Assembly: GCF_015295825.1 (NCBI RefSeq)
Contig: NZ_DVEH01000010.1
Location: 1-64,000 of the forward strand
Source of the DNA: Thermosynechococcus sp. M98_K2018_005
Lineage (GTDB): Bacteria; Cyanobacteriota; Cyanobacteriia; Thermosynechococcales; Thermosynechococcaceae
Direction: 5' to 3'
Length of the DNA: 64,000 bases
Both the position numbers and the translations under genes were made by a program. Positions 45,278 through 55,620 of this stretch are shown here, piece by piece (the first letter of the stretch is position 1; each line of letters starts with the position of its first letter). A model generated the notes under the pieces. That model made no database searches. It saw only the letters and a list, made by a program, of their open reading frames with translations, and was not told the origin of the DNA.

Positions 45278-45879
45278 GCACACAAAATTGACAGTGATTC
45301 GACAAAGCGGTGAACTGAGAACACACATCATGAGCCATCCTCCAAGGTAGCCAGAGGCCACTCGCCGCATCTATGCCTAAAACTGTCCCAATCTGTTGTT
45401 TATGCAAAGGGTGTTTTGGCACCACGACGAAACTTCTAGGTGACTTTACCCAATCCACAACCAAATGACAAGCCTCCCCCTTGCCTCGTCCTGCTATCTC
45501 TAGGGGGGTGAATTACTTGTTGCAAAATGAAAATAAGAATTTTCTACCTACTGGCTAATAATCAAAAAACCTGAGTTCATCACGACTGGAGCTCAATTAC
45601 TGACCATAAAAGAAAAATTGTTATTTCGAATAAATAAATAAGTAAAGTAAACTTAGCTAATCAGTGTGTATAGCTTTTTTAAATAATGTAATTCACTTAA
45701 CATTCTTCTCGTTGTTGGTCGTTACATCAAAATTGTCCTATAACACTTGTACCAAATTGCACCAAAAGTGGCACATATTCATCTTCACTCTTAGGAGCGA
45801 TCAGAGCAAGCTTGCTTGGTAAAATAAACGAGTTTATAACGATTTTTGGCGATCGCCTTTTTGACGGAGCTTTGTCCCC
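45278..45879. other. AT-rich intergenic region upstream of divergent genes
   Basis: About 600 bases between the M23 peptidase (minus) and a small plus-strand gene. The middle (45520-45720) is strongly AT-rich with AAATAAATAAATAAG-like runs. A CCCCCT/AGGGGG inverted repeat lies at 45475-45481 and 45502-45507. A GCAAGCTTGC palindrome lies near 45806-45815, and a HIP1 palindrome within 45848-45857 is followed by TTTTT. I see no gene and no certain promoter. Confidence 0.4.
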
Positions 45880-46350
45880 ATGACTTACCACAAGCTGTGG
45901 TTTCAACAAACAGCAAGCCGCCTCAAAGTCTTGCGTCCTTTTCCCCCCTTTAGTGTTGTCCAAAACTTTATTCGCGAATATCTCCCCAACCTCATTGACT
46001 ATATGGATGGCCAAGGATTGGATCTCCGGGATCCACAGCACTGGTGGGAGAGTATCCACATTGACGGCATTTTAGAATTAGAAAATAGCGAGGGGAAAAC
46101 CCTGCGGGTGGCGGCTGGGATTATTGAGCAGTGGCGCAATGCCAACGCTGCTCTGCGCCTGATTACCACCCCTGCAATGGCTAAGCTGCGGCGGGAGTCC
46201 CTCAATGTCAGCCAACACTGGCTTTTTTATGTCTCTAGTCGCAAGCCCTACCCGGAGTCACTGTGGATTGATTTGCTCTATGAGCAGGCGGATACACCCC
46301 CCACAGAAACGGGCTGTACCATTATTGAAGTAACGGAACCGGAGGCCTAG
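45880..46350 (+). CDS. Conserved hypothetical protein
   Basis: A 156-residue soluble protein of unknown function. It starts MTYHKLWFQQTASRLKVLRP; the middle has WWESIHIDGILELENSEGKT, and WLFYVSSRKPYPESLWIDLL comes near the end. No membrane segment or known motif. The pattern of short beta strands and aromatic residues is typical of small conserved cyanobacterial proteins. It converges with ribD with a 29-base overlap. Confidence 0.6.
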   Translation: MTYHKLWFQQTASRLKVLRPFPPFSVVQNFIREYLPNLIDYMDGQGLDLRDPQHWWESIHIDGILELENSEGKTLRVAAGIIEQWRNANAALRLITTPAMAKLRRESLNVSQHWLFYVSSRKPYPESLWIDLLYEQADTPPTETGCTIIEVTEPEA

Positions 46351-47461
46351 AGGGTAGATAGCCCACCAGGAGAATGTCCTCGCCCACGGTTTGCCAACTG
46401 ACGTCCTCGAGGCACAAGGCCTCATTCATTTTGGTTAAGCCTAAATCAGCCACTGGGGCGGGGGCATCAGAGCCACCAATAATTTTTGGCGCAATAAACG
46501 CCCACACTTTTTGTACCATGCCTTCGGCGATCGCTGCCGCTGCAAGGGAACCGCCGCACTCCCAGAGCACCGTCATAATGCCCCGTTGATGAAGCTCTGC
46601 CATGACGGTGGTCGGTGTTAATGGCTCTTGGTGCACCACCTCCACACCCCGTGCCTGCAATTGGGGAATGAGGGGATGTTGGGGTGAAGCAGAGGTAACC
46701 ACCAATGTTGGAGCTGTGGTCGTTTCCCACAAAGAGGCAGCCGGCGGTAGATCAAGGGTACGACTCATCACCACCCGTAGGGGGTTGCGCTCATGGCGCG
46801 AGGTCAAGAGGGGATTATCCAGACGCACGGTATTGCCCCCCACAATTACGGCATCGCATTCAGAGCGCAGTTGATGCACCATGGCTCGTGCTGCTTCGCC
46901 ACTGACCCAGAGACTGTGGCCGGCACTGGAGGCAATTTTGCCATCGAGGGTCATGGCGTATTTCAAAATGCCAAAGGGACGCTGGTAGCGCACCCGATGC
47001 ACAAACGCTTCGTTCAGGCGTTGACATTCCGCTTCCCGTACGCCCACGGTGACTTCTATGCCCGCTGAGCGCAGCCGTTCTACCCCCGCCCCCGCTACTT
47101 GAGGATTGGGATCAATCATGCCCACCACTACCCTGGGGATGCCCGCCGCAATAATTGCTTCGGTACAGGGGGGCGTGCGGCCATAGTGGTTGCAGGGTTC
47201 AAGATTGACGTAGAGGGTGGCCTTGCTGAGGAGGGGGCGATCGCTCTCGCTGACGTTGCGCAGGGCAAAAACCTCGGCATGGGGTTCCCCTGCCTTGGGA
47301 TGAAACCCCTCCCCAATCACCCGTCCCTCTGCCACAATCACACAGCCCACGAGGGGATTCGGAGCCGTACAGCCTTTGGCCCGAGCCGCTAACTCAAGGC
47401 AGCGCCCCATATACTGGGCATCAATCGTGGCTATCTCCGCCACAACGGGGGCTGAGCGCAT
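46322..47461 (-). CDS. ribD: Bifunctional riboflavin biosynthesis deaminase/reductase RibD
   Basis: A 379-residue two-domain enzyme that deaminates and then reduces the pyrimidine intermediate of riboflavin synthesis. The N-terminal cytidine-deaminase-like domain has the zinc site HAEVFAL (about residues 51-57) and EPCNHYGRTPPCTEAI (about 80-95). The reductase domain starts near residue 155 (RPFGILKYAMTLDGKIA) with VIVGGNTVRLDNPLLTSR. Domain order and length are standard. Confidence 0.95.
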   Translation of the reverse strand: MRSAPVVAEIATIDAQYMGRCLELAARAKGCTAPNPLVGCVIVAEGRVIGEGFHPKAGEPHAEVFALRNVSESDRPLLSKATLYVNLEPCNHYGRTPPCTEAIIAAGIPRVVVGMIDPNPQVAGAGVERLRSAGIEVTVGVREAECQRLNEAFVHRVRYQRPFGILKYAMTLDGKIASSAGHSLWVSGEAARAMVHQLRSECDAVIVGGNTVRLDNPLLTSRHERNPLRVVMSRTLDLPPAASLWETTTAPTLVVTSASPQHPLIPQLQARGVEVVHQEPLTPTTVMAELHQRGIMTVLWECGGSLAAAAIAEGMVQKVWAFIAPKIIGGSDAPAPVADLGLTKMNEALCLEDVSWQTVGEDILLVGYLPSRPPVPLLQ

Positions 47462-47471
47462 GGGTTAAGAA

Positions 47472-47786
47472 TCAACGTTCGTGTTCGGTTTCCGAGGAAT
47501 GCTTCGGCAGCTGCTCCGCCTCTGGACACTCATCCGCAATGGGTAACTCCGCATGGCCTCGGGGGACTGCTGCGAGCCGCCGTGAAATCGAGCCAATGCT
47601 TTCGATATTGACGATCTCTTCCCAAGCACACACTTCGTCGTCTTCCTCCGTTTCGTAGCGGATGGTAACAACATTCCCTTCGATGTCCACAATGCGTGCC
47701 CGGTCAATCAGGCGTTGTTGATCCCGCAAGTAAATCCAGACTTCTTGGCCGTCGGTATAAAGTTGATAAAGCTTGCGGTGTAACAT
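47472..47786 (-). CDS. Small cyanobacterial protein, DUF6679-like
   Basis: A 104-residue protein. The conserved part is the first 70 residues: LYQLYTDGQEVWIYLRDQQR, then VTIRYETEEDDEVCAWEEIV. The strand-rich, Sm- or Tudor-like pattern and acid loop fit a family I recall as DUF6679, present across cyanobacteria. The tail is disordered and acidic. An AGGAG site lies 8 bases before the ATG. It is 10 bases from ribD on the same strand, so they may be co-transcribed. Function unknown. Confidence 0.6.
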   Translation of the reverse strand: MLHRKLYQLYTDGQEVWIYLRDQQRLIDRARIVDIEGNVVTIRYETEEDDEVCAWEEIVNIESIGSISRRLAAVPRGHAELPIADECPEAEQLPKHSSETEHER

Positions 47787-48000
47787 AGAACGGTCTCCTT
47801 CTCGGAATTGGGCGTAGCAACAGTTGATAAGCTGTGCTGCAACCTCTTGCCTGTGATCTTACCGCTAGACTCCACAGATGAGCAGCGGTGAATGGGAGGT
47901 GGGGGCACTGAGGTTGTCCCTATCGTTGTAGCGATCGCGCAGCACAGGGGAAAGAGTGATTCTCTGACGGTCTGGGGCAGATCTCGTACAATCGAATAAG

Positions 48001-48028
48001 CGTAACAAAGGATAAATAATCCGTTACG
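48001..48028. repeat. Hairpin-forming inverted repeat before dnaK
   Basis: CGTAAC (48001-48006) and GTTACG (48023-48028) are perfect arms. Inside them GGAT (48010-48013) and ATCC (48019-48022) pair as well, around the loop AAATA, leaving a 3-base bulge. The structure ends 47 bases before the dnaK ATG. It does not match the CIRCE element. It could be an operator or, if transcribed, a hairpin in the leader. Confidence 0.5.
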
Positions 48029-48075
48029 ATAACGCTATTCATTTATTCTAACCAGTGCGGAGTCGTTCAAACGGC

Positions 48076-50100
48076 ATGGGCAAAATTGTTGGCATTGATC
48101 TGGGGACAACCAATTCCGTCATTGCTGTGTTGGAAGGGGGAAAACCCGTTGTGATTGCCAATGCAGAAGGCTCCCGCACCACCCCCTCTGTGGTAGCCTT
48201 TGGCAAAGATGGTGAGCGCCTTGTGGGTCAGTTGGCGCGGCGACAGGCGGTGCTTAATCCCCAAAACACCTTCTATGCCGTGAAGCGGTTTATTGGCCGC
48301 GAATATAGTGAACTTACGGCTGAGTCCAAGCGGGTACCCTATACCATTCGCCGGGATGAATCGGGTAAAGTGCGCATCAAGTGCCCACGGCTGCAACGGG
48401 AATTTGCCCCCGAAGAAATTTCAGCCATGGTCTTGCGCAAGCTGGTGGAGGATGCCAGCCGCTACCTAGGGGAACCCGTCACTGATGCAGTGATTACTGT
48501 ACCCGCCTACTTTAATGACTCACAGCGGCAAGCCACCCGTGATGCTGGGCGTATTGCGGGTCTAAATGTGCGGCGGATTATTAATGAACCGACGGCAGCC
48601 GCCCTTGCCTATGGTCTCGATCGCCAGAAGGAGCAGACGATTCTCGTTTTTGACCTTGGCGGTGGCACCTTTGATGTCTCTATTCTCGATGTCGGCGATG
48701 GCGTGTTTGAGGTGAAGGCCACCAGCGGCGATACCCAACTGGGGGGCAATGACTTCGATAAGTTGATTGTAGACTGGCTAGCCGAAGACTTCCTCGCTAA
48801 GGAGGGCATTGATTTACGGCGCGATCGCCAGTCGCTACAGCGGCTCACCGACGCCGCCGAAAAAGCGAAAATTGAACTTTCAGGCCTACTGGAAACCCAT
48901 ATCGATCTGCCCTTTGTCACCGCCACAGCGGATGGGCCAAAACACATTGAAACCATCCTCAGTCGTCGCCAATTTGAAGACCTCAGCCAAGACCTGCTGC
49001 AACGGCTGCGCTATCCGGTCGAACAGGCACTGATGGATGCCCATTTAACCCCCGCTCAAATTGATGCCGTGGTGCTGGTGGGGGGTGCGACGCGGATGCC
49101 CATGGTGCAGAACCTGGTGCGGCAGATGATTGGCCGTGAACCCAACCAAAATGTCAACCCCGATGAGGTGGTAGCTGTCGGTGCCGCCATTCAAGCAGGC
49201 ATTCTCGCTGGGGATATGAAGGATATCCTGCTGCTGGATGTAACCCCCCTTTCCTTAGGTGTGGAAACCATTGGCGGCGTGACGAAGGTACTGATTCCCC
49301 GCAATACAACGATTCCGGTGCGCCGCTCCGATATTTTCTCAACCTCAGAAAATAACCAAAGCCAAGTGGAAATCCACGTCGTTCAAGGGGAGCGAGAACT
49401 GGCAGAACACAACAAGTCCCTGGGACGCTTTAAGTTGACAGGAATTCCGCCAGCGCCGCGGGGGGTGCCCCAAATTCAAGTGTCCTTTGACTTGGATGCC
49501 AATGGCCTACTCCAAGTGGTGGCCTTGGATCGCTTTAGCGGTCGTGAGCAAAGTGTGGTGATTCAGGGGGCATCAACCCTGAGTGAAGAGGAAATTCAGC
49601 AGATGCTCTTGGATGCGGAGTCCAATGCAGCCGGCGATCGCCAGCGGCGGGCACGCATTGAGAAGCGCAACCGTGCCCAAGATTTGATTAACCGCGCTGA
49701 ACGTCAATTGCGGGAAGCGGCTCAGGAATTTGGCTATCAATTTGCCGCTGACCAGCGCCGTAGTATTGAGGCCCTAGTGCGGCAATTGCAGGAGGCCATT
49801 CGCAATGAGAACGATCGCCAAATTGACCTCACCTATGCTGCCCTTGAAGAGCAGCTCTACGACTTTGTCCGCCAACGGCGCCTCAGCGAAGAGGAAGCGG
49901 AAGAGGATGAGGATGTCTTTAAGCTGCCCAACCTCAAGGAAGCAGTAAATAAAGGCCTTGATGCGGTGCGGGGTCGAGAGCGGCGGCGTGACGATTATGC
50001 GGATGAGTGGGATGAGCCCCCCCGGACGCGGCGTTCTCGGGGGTATTCCCAGCGCAGTGATTCAGCCGCATGGGATGATTGGGATGACGACGACTGGTAG
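48076..50100 (+). CDS. dnaK: Molecular chaperone DnaK (Hsp70)
   Basis: A 674-residue Hsp70. The ATPase domain (about 1-385) has [13 protein letters not shown], the phosphate loop [13 protein letters not shown] and [13 protein letters not shown]. The peptide-binding domain follows ([16 protein letters not shown] near 395), then a lid. The C-terminus is unusual: it is acidic and ends in a WDDWDDDDW-like tail ([13 protein letters not shown]), not the EEVD-like end of general DnaK. This fits one of the extra DnaKs of cyanobacteria, perhaps with a specialised partner. The ATG at 48076 is preferred to GTG at 48055. dnaJ follows after 45 bases. Confidence 0.95.
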   Translation: MGKIVGIDLGTTNSVIAVLEGGKPVVIANAEGSRTTPSVVAFGKDGERLVGQLARRQAVLNPQNTFYAVKRFIGREYSELTAESKRVPYTIRRDESGKVRIKCPRLQREFAPEEISAMVLRKLVEDASRYLGEPVTDAVITVPAYFNDSQRQATRDAGRIAGLNVRRIINEPTAAALAYGLDRQKEQTILVFDLGGGTFDVSILDVGDGVFEVKATSGDTQLGGNDFDKLIVDWLAEDFLAKEGIDLRRDRQSLQRLTDAAEKAKIELSGLLETHIDLPFVTATADGPKHIETILSRRQFEDLSQDLLQRLRYPVEQALMDAHLTPAQIDAVVLVGGATRMPMVQNLVRQMIGREPNQNVNPDEVVAVGAAIQAGILAGDMKDILLLDVTPLSLGVETIGGVTKVLIPRNTTIPVRRSDIFSTSENNQSQVEIHVVQGERELAEHNKSLGRFKLTGIPPAPRGVPQIQVSFDLDANGLLQVVALDRFSGREQSVVIQGASTLSEEEIQQMLLDAESNAAGDRQRRARIEKRNRAQDLINRAERQLREAAQEFGYQFAADQRRSIEALVRQLQEAIRNENDRQIDLTYAALEEQLYDFVRQRRLSEEEAEEDEDVFKLPNLKEAVNKGLDAVRGRERRRDDYADEWDEPPRTRRSRGYSQRSDSAAWDDWDDDDW

Positions 50101-50145
50101 AGCTTGCTGGGTTTGCCGCAACTGTGAGTGTAGATAGGACTGTCG

Positions 50146-51126
50146 ATGCGTAATTTTCGAGATTACTACCAGCTTTTGGGCGTGGATCGAGGTGCGAGCA
50201 CTGAGGAAATTAAACGCGCCTATCGGCGGCTGGCGCGGCGGTATCATCCCGATATGAATCCGGGCGATCGCGCTGCTGAAGAGAAGTTCAAAGACATTAG
50301 TGAAGCCTACCAAGTCCTAAGTGATCCAGTTCGCCGTGAGCAATACGATCGCTACGGTGAATATTGGTCACAACCTGGCTTTCGCACTCGCCCTTCCCAA
50401 CGCACCACTATGGCTCGGCGCAATGGCACCAGTGTTAGGGAGGAACCCGACCTCAGTGAAGATAATTTTCAAGAGTTTTTGGATCAACTGTTGGGTCGGC
50501 GATCGCCCCGCACCTCTACAGTTGCCGCGGATCCCCCCCGTCGCTCGCCTACGATAGAGACAGACTACTTTCGCCCCGGCACCGTCAAAACCGCCCATAC
50601 CGCTGTGAGTCGTCGCGACGCTGAAGCCACCCTAGAAATCCCCCTCGAGAAGGCCTACGAAGGGGGACGGGAGCGAATTCGCCTGGGGGATGGGCGCTCC
50701 TTAGAAGTGACGCTGCCACCGGGGATGGTTACGGGTCAGCGGATTCGGCTGCGGGGTCAAGGTACGGGCGGTGGTGATCTCTATCTAAAAATTCAAGTGA
50801 CTCCCCATCCCCTCTTTCGCCTTGAGGACTACGATATTGTCTGTGAACTCCCCGTGACTCCCAGTGAGGCTGCCCTTGGCGGCCAAATTGAAGCCCCGAC
50901 CCTCGATGGTTGGGTGAAAATGATGGTCCCAGCAGGGGTACGCACAGGCCAACGTTTGCGACTGGCGGGTAAAGGCTATCCTCGCCCTGATGGCGATCGC
51001 GGTGACCAACTGGTGGAAATTGTCATTACACTGCCGCCCCAACTGAGTGATGCCGAACGGGATCTCTATCGGCAACTTCAGGCGATTGAGTCCTACAACC
51101 CCCGTGCCCATCTGGCGTACTCCTAA
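50146..51126 (+). CDS. dnaJ: DnaJ-type co-chaperone without zinc finger
   Basis: A 326-residue J-protein. The J-domain (about residues 4-70) has the HPD motif in [11 protein letters not shown] and drives DnaK ATP hydrolysis. A Gly/Arg/Pro-containing linker with a degenerate repeat follows, then the DnaJ C-terminal domains (about 160-320: [40 protein letters not shown]). The cysteine-rich CxxCxG repeats are missing, so it is a type II (CbpA-like) J-protein. Adjacent to dnaK and probably its dedicated partner. Confidence 0.93.
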   Translation: MRNFRDYYQLLGVDRGASTEEIKRAYRRLARRYHPDMNPGDRAAEEKFKDISEAYQVLSDPVRREQYDRYGEYWSQPGFRTRPSQRTTMARRNGTSVREEPDLSEDNFQEFLDQLLGRRSPRTSTVAADPPRRSPTIETDYFRPGTVKTAHTAVSRRDAEATLEIPLEKAYEGGRERIRLGDGRSLEVTLPPGMVTGQRIRLRGQGTGGGDLYLKIQVTPHPLFRLEDYDIVCELPVTPSEAALGGQIEAPTLDGWVKMMVPAGVRTGQRLRLAGKGYPRPDGDRGDQLVEIVITLPPQLSDAERDLYRQLQAIESYNPRAHLAYS

Positions 51127-51129
51127 AGT

Positions 51130-52215
51130 ATGGATGCCTTGGTCTTTGCTGACCCCGCAGCGCAGCCTCTCTTGAAGGACATTCAGACCTACCTCAGTAC
51201 CGTTGTCGCGCCAATTGCCAACCGCATTGATCAGCAAAAGTCCCCTTTATCGGAAAGTCTGCAAGCCCTAGGGAACTTGGACATTTTTCGTTTGGCGGTA
51301 CCCAAGGCAATGGGGGGATTGGGGTGCGATCGCCGTACGCTGTGGCATTTGAGCTTGCAACTGGCGCAAACCTCTGGTGCCCTTGCCTTTTTGGTGGCAC
51401 AACATCAGTCCGCCTTGGGGATAATTCTTGAACATCCTGAAGGGAACGTTGGCCAAACCTACTTGGCGGACTTAATGAAGGGGCAGATGTTGATTGGTGT
51501 CAGTTTTTCCCACTTACGCCACAACCCAGTGGATCTACAAGCTCAACCCACCAGTGGGGGCTATCTCCTGCGGGGCACGCTGCCTTGGCTCAGTGGTTTT
51601 CAGCACATGACGATGTTTGTCGCCGCAGCCCCCCTGCCGAATGGGCGCATTCTCTTTGCCCTCATGCCCTTTATCAATGCCCAACAGGCCGGCGGCGGCA
51701 TTTTGCACCTCTCCTTGCCCTTACCTCTAGCGGCTGTGCCCTCCACCCAAACGGTGCAAGCAGAAGTGGTAAATTGGTTAGTCCCGCCGGAAGATGTGGT
51801 GGGTATCAGTGAGGCAGATTGGATGGTTGTCCGCGATCGCCAGCAATTGCTGCGAGGCAGTGCCGCCCCCATGGGTTGTGCCCGTGCCAGTTTGCAGATT
51901 CTCGCTGAGAGTCCCGACGCCAAAGACCTCTATCACCACTTGCGCGATCGCTGGCACCGCCTTTACGACCACATTCAAGAAGAGCTAGAGAACCTGAATC
52001 CCCCTTACCATGCACAACTGCGCGCCGCAGCGATTCACCTTGCCGTCCAAGCGGCTCAAGCTGCCCTGATGACAACGGGTGGCAGTGCCTTAATGCTTAG
52101 TCACACGGTGCAGCGTCTCTATCGCGAAGCAATGCTCTACACCGTCTCTGGCTTGAATGCCCCCGTGCGCCATGCCTTGATGGAGGATTTGCTGCTTGAA
52201 AAGGGGTCCCCTTGA
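51130..52215 (+). CDS. Acyl-CoA dehydrogenase-family flavoprotein
   Basis: A 361-residue protein with the acyl-CoA dehydrogenase fold, start 3 bases after the dnaJ stop. N-terminal helices ([20 protein letters not shown]), a beta domain with [20 protein letters not shown] and C-terminal helices are recognisable. Cyanobacteria generally lack beta-oxidation, so the fold may serve another reaction, for example a flavin-dependent monooxygenase or desulfurisation as in DszC/SfnB relatives. I could not place the catalytic glutamate. It overlaps the next gene by 20 bases. Confidence 0.75.
   Translation: MDALVFADPAAQPLLKDIQTYLSTVVAPIANRIDQQKSPLSESLQALGNLDIFRLAVPKAMGGLGCDRRTLWHLSLQLAQTSGALAFLVAQHQSALGIILEHPEGNVGQTYLADLMKGQMLIGVSFSHLRHNPVDLQAQPTSGGYLLRGTLPWLSGFQHMTMFVAAAPLPNGRILFALMPFINAQQAGGGILHLSLPLPLAAVPSTQTVQAEVVNWLVPPEDVVGISEADWMVVRDRQQLLRGSAAPMGCARASLQILAESPDAKDLYHHLRDRWHRLYDHIQEELENLNPPYHAQLRAAAIHLAVQAAQAALMTTGGSALMLSHTVQRLYREAMLYTVSGLNAPVRHALMEDLLLEKGSP
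52182..52186 (+). promoter_or_regulatory. Shine-Dalgarno for a TTG start inside the preceding gene
   Basis: GGAGG lies 9 bases before TTG at 52196 and within the end of the acyl-CoA dehydrogenase-like gene. No ATG is available in the right frame before the conserved glycosylase segment, so the TTG is likely the start. Confidence 0.5.
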
Positions 52216-52774
52216 GCGAGATCAGTGTCTGCCTCCTGAGTGGTTGGCTCGCCCCGCCCCAGTGGTAGCCCAAGAATTACTGGGGTGTCTTCTCGTGCGA
52301 CAGCAGGCCAATGGTCAACTCTACCGAGGTCGTATTGTCGAAACCGAGGCCTATATGGCCGGCGACCCCGCGTGTCATGGCTACCGTCGCCAAACGGCTC
52401 GTAATGCCCCAATGTTTGCGGCTCCAGGGACCATCTATGTCTATCAAATCTATGGCATTCACCACTGCCTGAATATCGCGAGCGATCGCCCAAATTTTGC
52501 CAGTGCTGTTCTCATTCGTGCCCTTGAGATGCTCAGCCCACCCTTGCCTCCCCGCAGTGCCGCTGGTCCGGGGAAACTGTGCCAAGTTTTGGGGATCGAT
52601 CGCCAGCTTTCGGGCTTGATGCTGGGGAAAGAGAGCGGCCTCTGGTTAGAAAAGCCGCCCTACCCCCTGACAGATCCTGTCGTACAAACCACTCGCATCG
52701 GCATTTCCCAAGGGCAGGAGATTCCGTGGCGGTGGTATGTGCAGGGCAACCCTGCCGTCTCCCGTTATTCGTAG
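52196..52774 (+). CDS. DNA-3-methyladenine glycosylase (AAG/MPG family)
   Basis: A 192-residue base-excision repair glycosylase that removes alkylated purines such as 3-methyladenine and hypoxanthine. The family's core is plain: [33 protein letters not shown] (catalytic Glu in VETEAY), [20 protein letters not shown] and the ACALIRALE-type segment [10 protein letters not shown]. The start is TTG at 52196, as no in-frame ATG precedes the core. It overlaps the ACAD-like gene by 20 bases and the convergent bicA gene by 10. Confidence 0.93.
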   Translation: MKRGPLERDQCLPPEWLARPAPVVAQELLGCLLVRQQANGQLYRGRIVETEAYMAGDPACHGYRRQTARNAPMFAAPGTIYVYQIYGIHHCLNIASDRPNFASAVLIRALEMLSPPLPPRSAAGPGKLCQVLGIDRQLSGLMLGKESGLWLEKPPYPLTDPVVQTTRIGISQGQEIPWRWYVQGNPAVSRYS

Positions 52775-54456
52775 CCGCCCGTTGTCACCTCCTGCAATTC
52801 CTCCGCTTGGTGGAGAAACTGAATGGCCTTTTCGAGGGCTTGTCGGCGATCGCTCACCACATGGTCTGCAGGCAAGCGATCCAAAATGCGAAAGCGTTGG
52901 AGCCGCTGTTGCACCTTATCCGCCGAACCATTCACCAGAAAAATCGCCAAACGATGCTTTTGCGCCTCTTGGATCAGTGACTCAATGGCCAACGTTGCCG
53001 TCACCCCCAACAGGGGCACACTACTGACATCCAGAATTAGCACCTTATAGTCTGACATGATCGCCTGCCGTTGCGCAATTGCCCAAGCTGAGCCAAAACT
53101 CATCGGGCCGCCAAGGTGGAGGAGCAACAGTTGACCCTTGGCTGCGCGGAAGAGTTCTTTTTCCTCAGGGGTGAGGGGCGTTTGGTCATCAGCGTGGGTA
53201 ATCGCCTTCACATCCTCCGATTGCAGATCTGCCAAGCGCTTGATCGTCAGCATATTGGCAATAAAGACGCCAACACCCACCGCCACAATCAAATCCACAA
53301 AGACCGTCAGCAGCATCACACCATACATAATGAAAGCCGCCCGCAGGGACAGGACGTGGGCACGTTTGAGAAAATTCCAGTCAATGATGTCAATCCCCAC
53401 CTTGATCAGAATTCCCGCCAACACCGCATTGGGAATCGGTTCCGTCAAAGGCGCAGCCCACAGCACCACCAGCAGCAGAATGACGGCGTGGATCATGCCC
53501 GATAAGCAGGTGCGTCCCCCCGCTTGAATATTCACCACTGTGCCCATCGTGGCACCGGCACCGGGCAGACCGCCAAACAAGCCAGACAGCAGGTTACCAA
53601 TACCTTGGCCAATCAGTTCCTTATCGGAATCGTGCTGGGTGCGGGTAATGCTATCGGCAATCACCGAGGTCAGGAGCGAATCAATACAGCCGAGCATTCC
53701 CAGCATTGCCCCGTCCACAATCATCGTTTTCAGCGCAGGCAGTGTAAACGTCGGCGGCACAAACTCTGGCAGTCCCGTGGGAATCGTGCCAATGCGGCTC
53801 AAACCGGCATCCGCAAAAAAGACCATTGACAGAATCGTGCCCAAAACCAACGCGAGGAGCTGTGGCGGCACAATTCGCCGAATTTTTTGGGGTGTGAAAT
53901 AAATGAGTCCAAGGGTGAACAAGCCCAAAGTAAGGGCAGCCGGGTTCAGGGTTTGAATCCACTCTGGCAAGTTTTGCACTGCCCCCAAGATCCCCCCTTT
54001 ACTGCTGTGCCCCAACAGGGGGCCAATTTGCAGCAGGATCATGATCAAGCCAATCCCCGACATAAAGCCAGAAATGACGGTGTAGGGCATGAGGGTGATG
54101 TATTTACCCAACCGCAACAGACCAAAGAGAATTTGAAAACAGCCCGCCAGCATCACCACCGTAAAGGCCATGTATAACCCCTGTTCGGGATATTCACTGG
54201 TAAGGCGGGTGATCACTGCTGTAATCAGGACAGTCATCGGCCCTGTGGGATTGGAAATGAGTGTTGGTGTGCCCCCAAAGAGAGCCGCAAAAAAGCCAAG
54301 AAAGACGACACAGTAGAGTCCCGCCGTTGCACCAGCCCCAGAGGTGACCCCAAAGGCCAAGGCCATCGGCAAGGCGACAATGGCGGCAGTCAGCCCACCA
54401 AAGAGATCGCCACGCCAGTAGCGAAAGTGAACTCGATTCACTAAATTTGCTAGCAT
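52765..54456 (-). CDS. bicA: BicA-type sodium-dependent bicarbonate transporter (SulP family)
   Basis: A 563-residue SulP transporter with about 12-14 membrane segments and a C-terminal STAS domain (about 430-545). It imports bicarbonate for the CO2-concentrating mechanism. The membrane part matches BicA closely as I know it: [40 protein letters not shown] and [20 protein letters not shown]. The STAS segment contains [19 protein letters not shown]. The ATG at 54456 has AGGGG 5 bases upstream; one at 54492 would add 12 residues. A sulfate permease is the alternative but less similar. Confidence 0.9.
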   Translation of the reverse strand: MLANLVNRVHFRYWRGDLFGGLTAAIVALPMALAFGVTSGAGATAGLYCVVFLGFFAALFGGTPTLISNPTGPMTVLITAVITRLTSEYPEQGLYMAFTVVMLAGCFQILFGLLRLGKYITLMPYTVISGFMSGIGLIMILLQIGPLLGHSSKGGILGAVQNLPEWIQTLNPAALTLGLFTLGLIYFTPQKIRRIVPPQLLALVLGTILSMVFFADAGLSRIGTIPTGLPEFVPPTFTLPALKTMIVDGAMLGMLGCIDSLLTSVIADSITRTQHDSDKELIGQGIGNLLSGLFGGLPGAGATMGTVVNIQAGGRTCLSGMIHAVILLLVVLWAAPLTEPIPNAVLAGILIKVGIDIIDWNFLKRAHVLSLRAAFIMYGVMLLTVFVDLIVAVGVGVFIANMLTIKRLADLQSEDVKAITHADDQTPLTPEEKELFRAAKGQLLLLHLGGPMSFGSAWAIAQRQAIMSDYKVLILDVSSVPLLGVTATLAIESLIQEAQKHRLAIFLVNGSADKVQQRLQRFRILDRLPADHVVSDRRQALEKAIQFLHQAEELQEVTTGGYE

Positions 54457-54492
54457 TTCTACCCCTTTTGGCGAATTTGAAGAGGATTTCAT

Positions 54493-54783
54493 AGCGAGAG
54501 CGTTATCGAGAGGACCTCCTAGCCCTGAGGGAGTATCCTTATAACTTACTTATGGCTATGATTAAGAAAAGATTTGATTGAAATAATTCTATGGTTTAGT
54601 GGAGACAACCTGTCTAGTAGAACGTCAAAGATTTTCTTATCTGTTCTATAGGAAAAAGCTGGAGAATGAGGACAGAGCGAGATCTGTTCCCTGTAAAACA
54701 TTGGGTTAAAAGCCCTGCTCCTGATGGCTCCGCCCCGCTAGCGCGAAAGGGCGGCTTTATCTAGTCCTCTATGTGATAAACCC
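54493..54783. other. Intergenic region upstream of bicA with a GC-rich hairpin
   Basis: AT-rich leader of bicA followed by a GC-rich hairpin: CCGCCC (54730-54735) pairs with GGGCGG (54749-54754), and the loop carries the palindrome GCTAGC. CTTTATCT follows, so it could be a weak plus-strand terminator or an end structure of the IS605-type remnant that starts at 54784. No bicA promoter could be fixed. Confidence 0.4.
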
Positions 54784-55312
54784 ATGCTAGTCAGAGAAGC
54801 AAAGCTCCTGCACGGGTCTTCAGAGCAATACCAAGCCCTTGATGAAGCTATCCGCACGGCACAGTTCATCCGCAACAAGTGTATTCGCTACTGGATGGAC
54901 CATTAGGGAGCCGGTAAATCCGCTCTTTATACCCTCTCTAAAGACCTCGCTAAAGAGTTTGAGTTTGCTAACGAGCTCAAGGCAACCGCCCGCCAAGGGA
55001 GTGCAGAACGGGCATGGGCTGCTACCTCTTGCTTTTACAACCGTTGCAAAAAAAAAGAGAAAAGAAAAAGGGCTATCCTCGGGTTAGACCTTGCTTTGAC
55101 CTAAGTGTGGGCGGCGTGTTCAGAAGTCACTCAGCACGAGAACACACCCTTGCTCCTGTGGGCTTGAGGCGTGTTGGGACACGGTTGCCGTGATACAAAT
55201 CCTGAAGCGGGGTTTGCAACTGCTGGGCATTGAGCTGAACCAGTCACAAGAATTCCTCGACTTTAGGCGGGGGAGTATGTCAAACTCATGGATTGAGAGA
55301 CGCAACGTATGA
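54784..55312 (+). pseudogene. Broken tnpB of an IS200/IS605-type element
   Basis: The start MLVREAKLLHGSSEQYQALD and AIRTAQFIRNKCIRYW match the N-terminal part of TnpB. A TAG at 54904-54906 stops the frame; the frame continues through KDLAKEFEFANELKATARQG and WAATSCFYNRCKKKEK, then shifts near the A run at 55049. The end carries the zinc-finger half PKCGRRVQKSLSTRTHPCSC and then GLQLLGIELNQSQEFLDF. The central catalytic part is missing. No tnpA or matched ends were found. Confidence 0.8.
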
Positions 55313-55326
55313 GGAACAACACTCCT

Positions 55327-55620
55327 ATGAGTCAATCACCGCTGGAGGCCTTCTTCCTTGGTCGAGCGACAGCAACGCTCCTGCGTGATCAGGCGCAGCA
55401 TCTATTTGTAGAATTCCTGAGTCAACTGGGGCGATTTGATGCCGAACAGCAGCAGCGGCTCCATCAATTCATGGAAGAGGTGCAAGCTCGCGCCCGTCAA
55501 GAGGCAGAAATGGTGGTGCCTCGGAGTGGGGTGGATTGGCAAGCGTTGATTGATGATTTGCGGGCCGAAATTGCTGCTCTGCGCACGGAACTGCAACGCT
55601 ACCGCAATCGCGAAAGCTAG
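55327..55620 (+). CDS. Small cyanobacterial protein, DUF6825-like
   Basis: A 97-residue helical protein. The start SQSPLEAFFLGRATATLLRD, then LSQLGRFDAEQQQRLHQF and the C-terminal LRAEIAALRTELQRYRNRES fit a small family I recall as DUF6825 in cyanobacteria and plastids. A coiled coil at the end suggests oligomerisation. The ATG at 55327 follows the family's start; one at 55309 overlaps the broken tnpB. Convergent with the next gene by a 4-base overlap. Function unknown. Confidence 0.65.
   Translation: MSQSPLEAFFLGRATATLLRDQAQHLFVEFLSQLGRFDAEQQQRLHQFMEEVQARARQEAEMVVPRSGVDWQALIDDLRAEIAALRTELQRYRNRES

Noticed and set aside
48001-48028. CIRCE heat-shock element before dnaK
   Set aside because: The inverted repeat does not match TTAGCACTC-N9-GAGTGCTAA; it is reported as a different hairpin.
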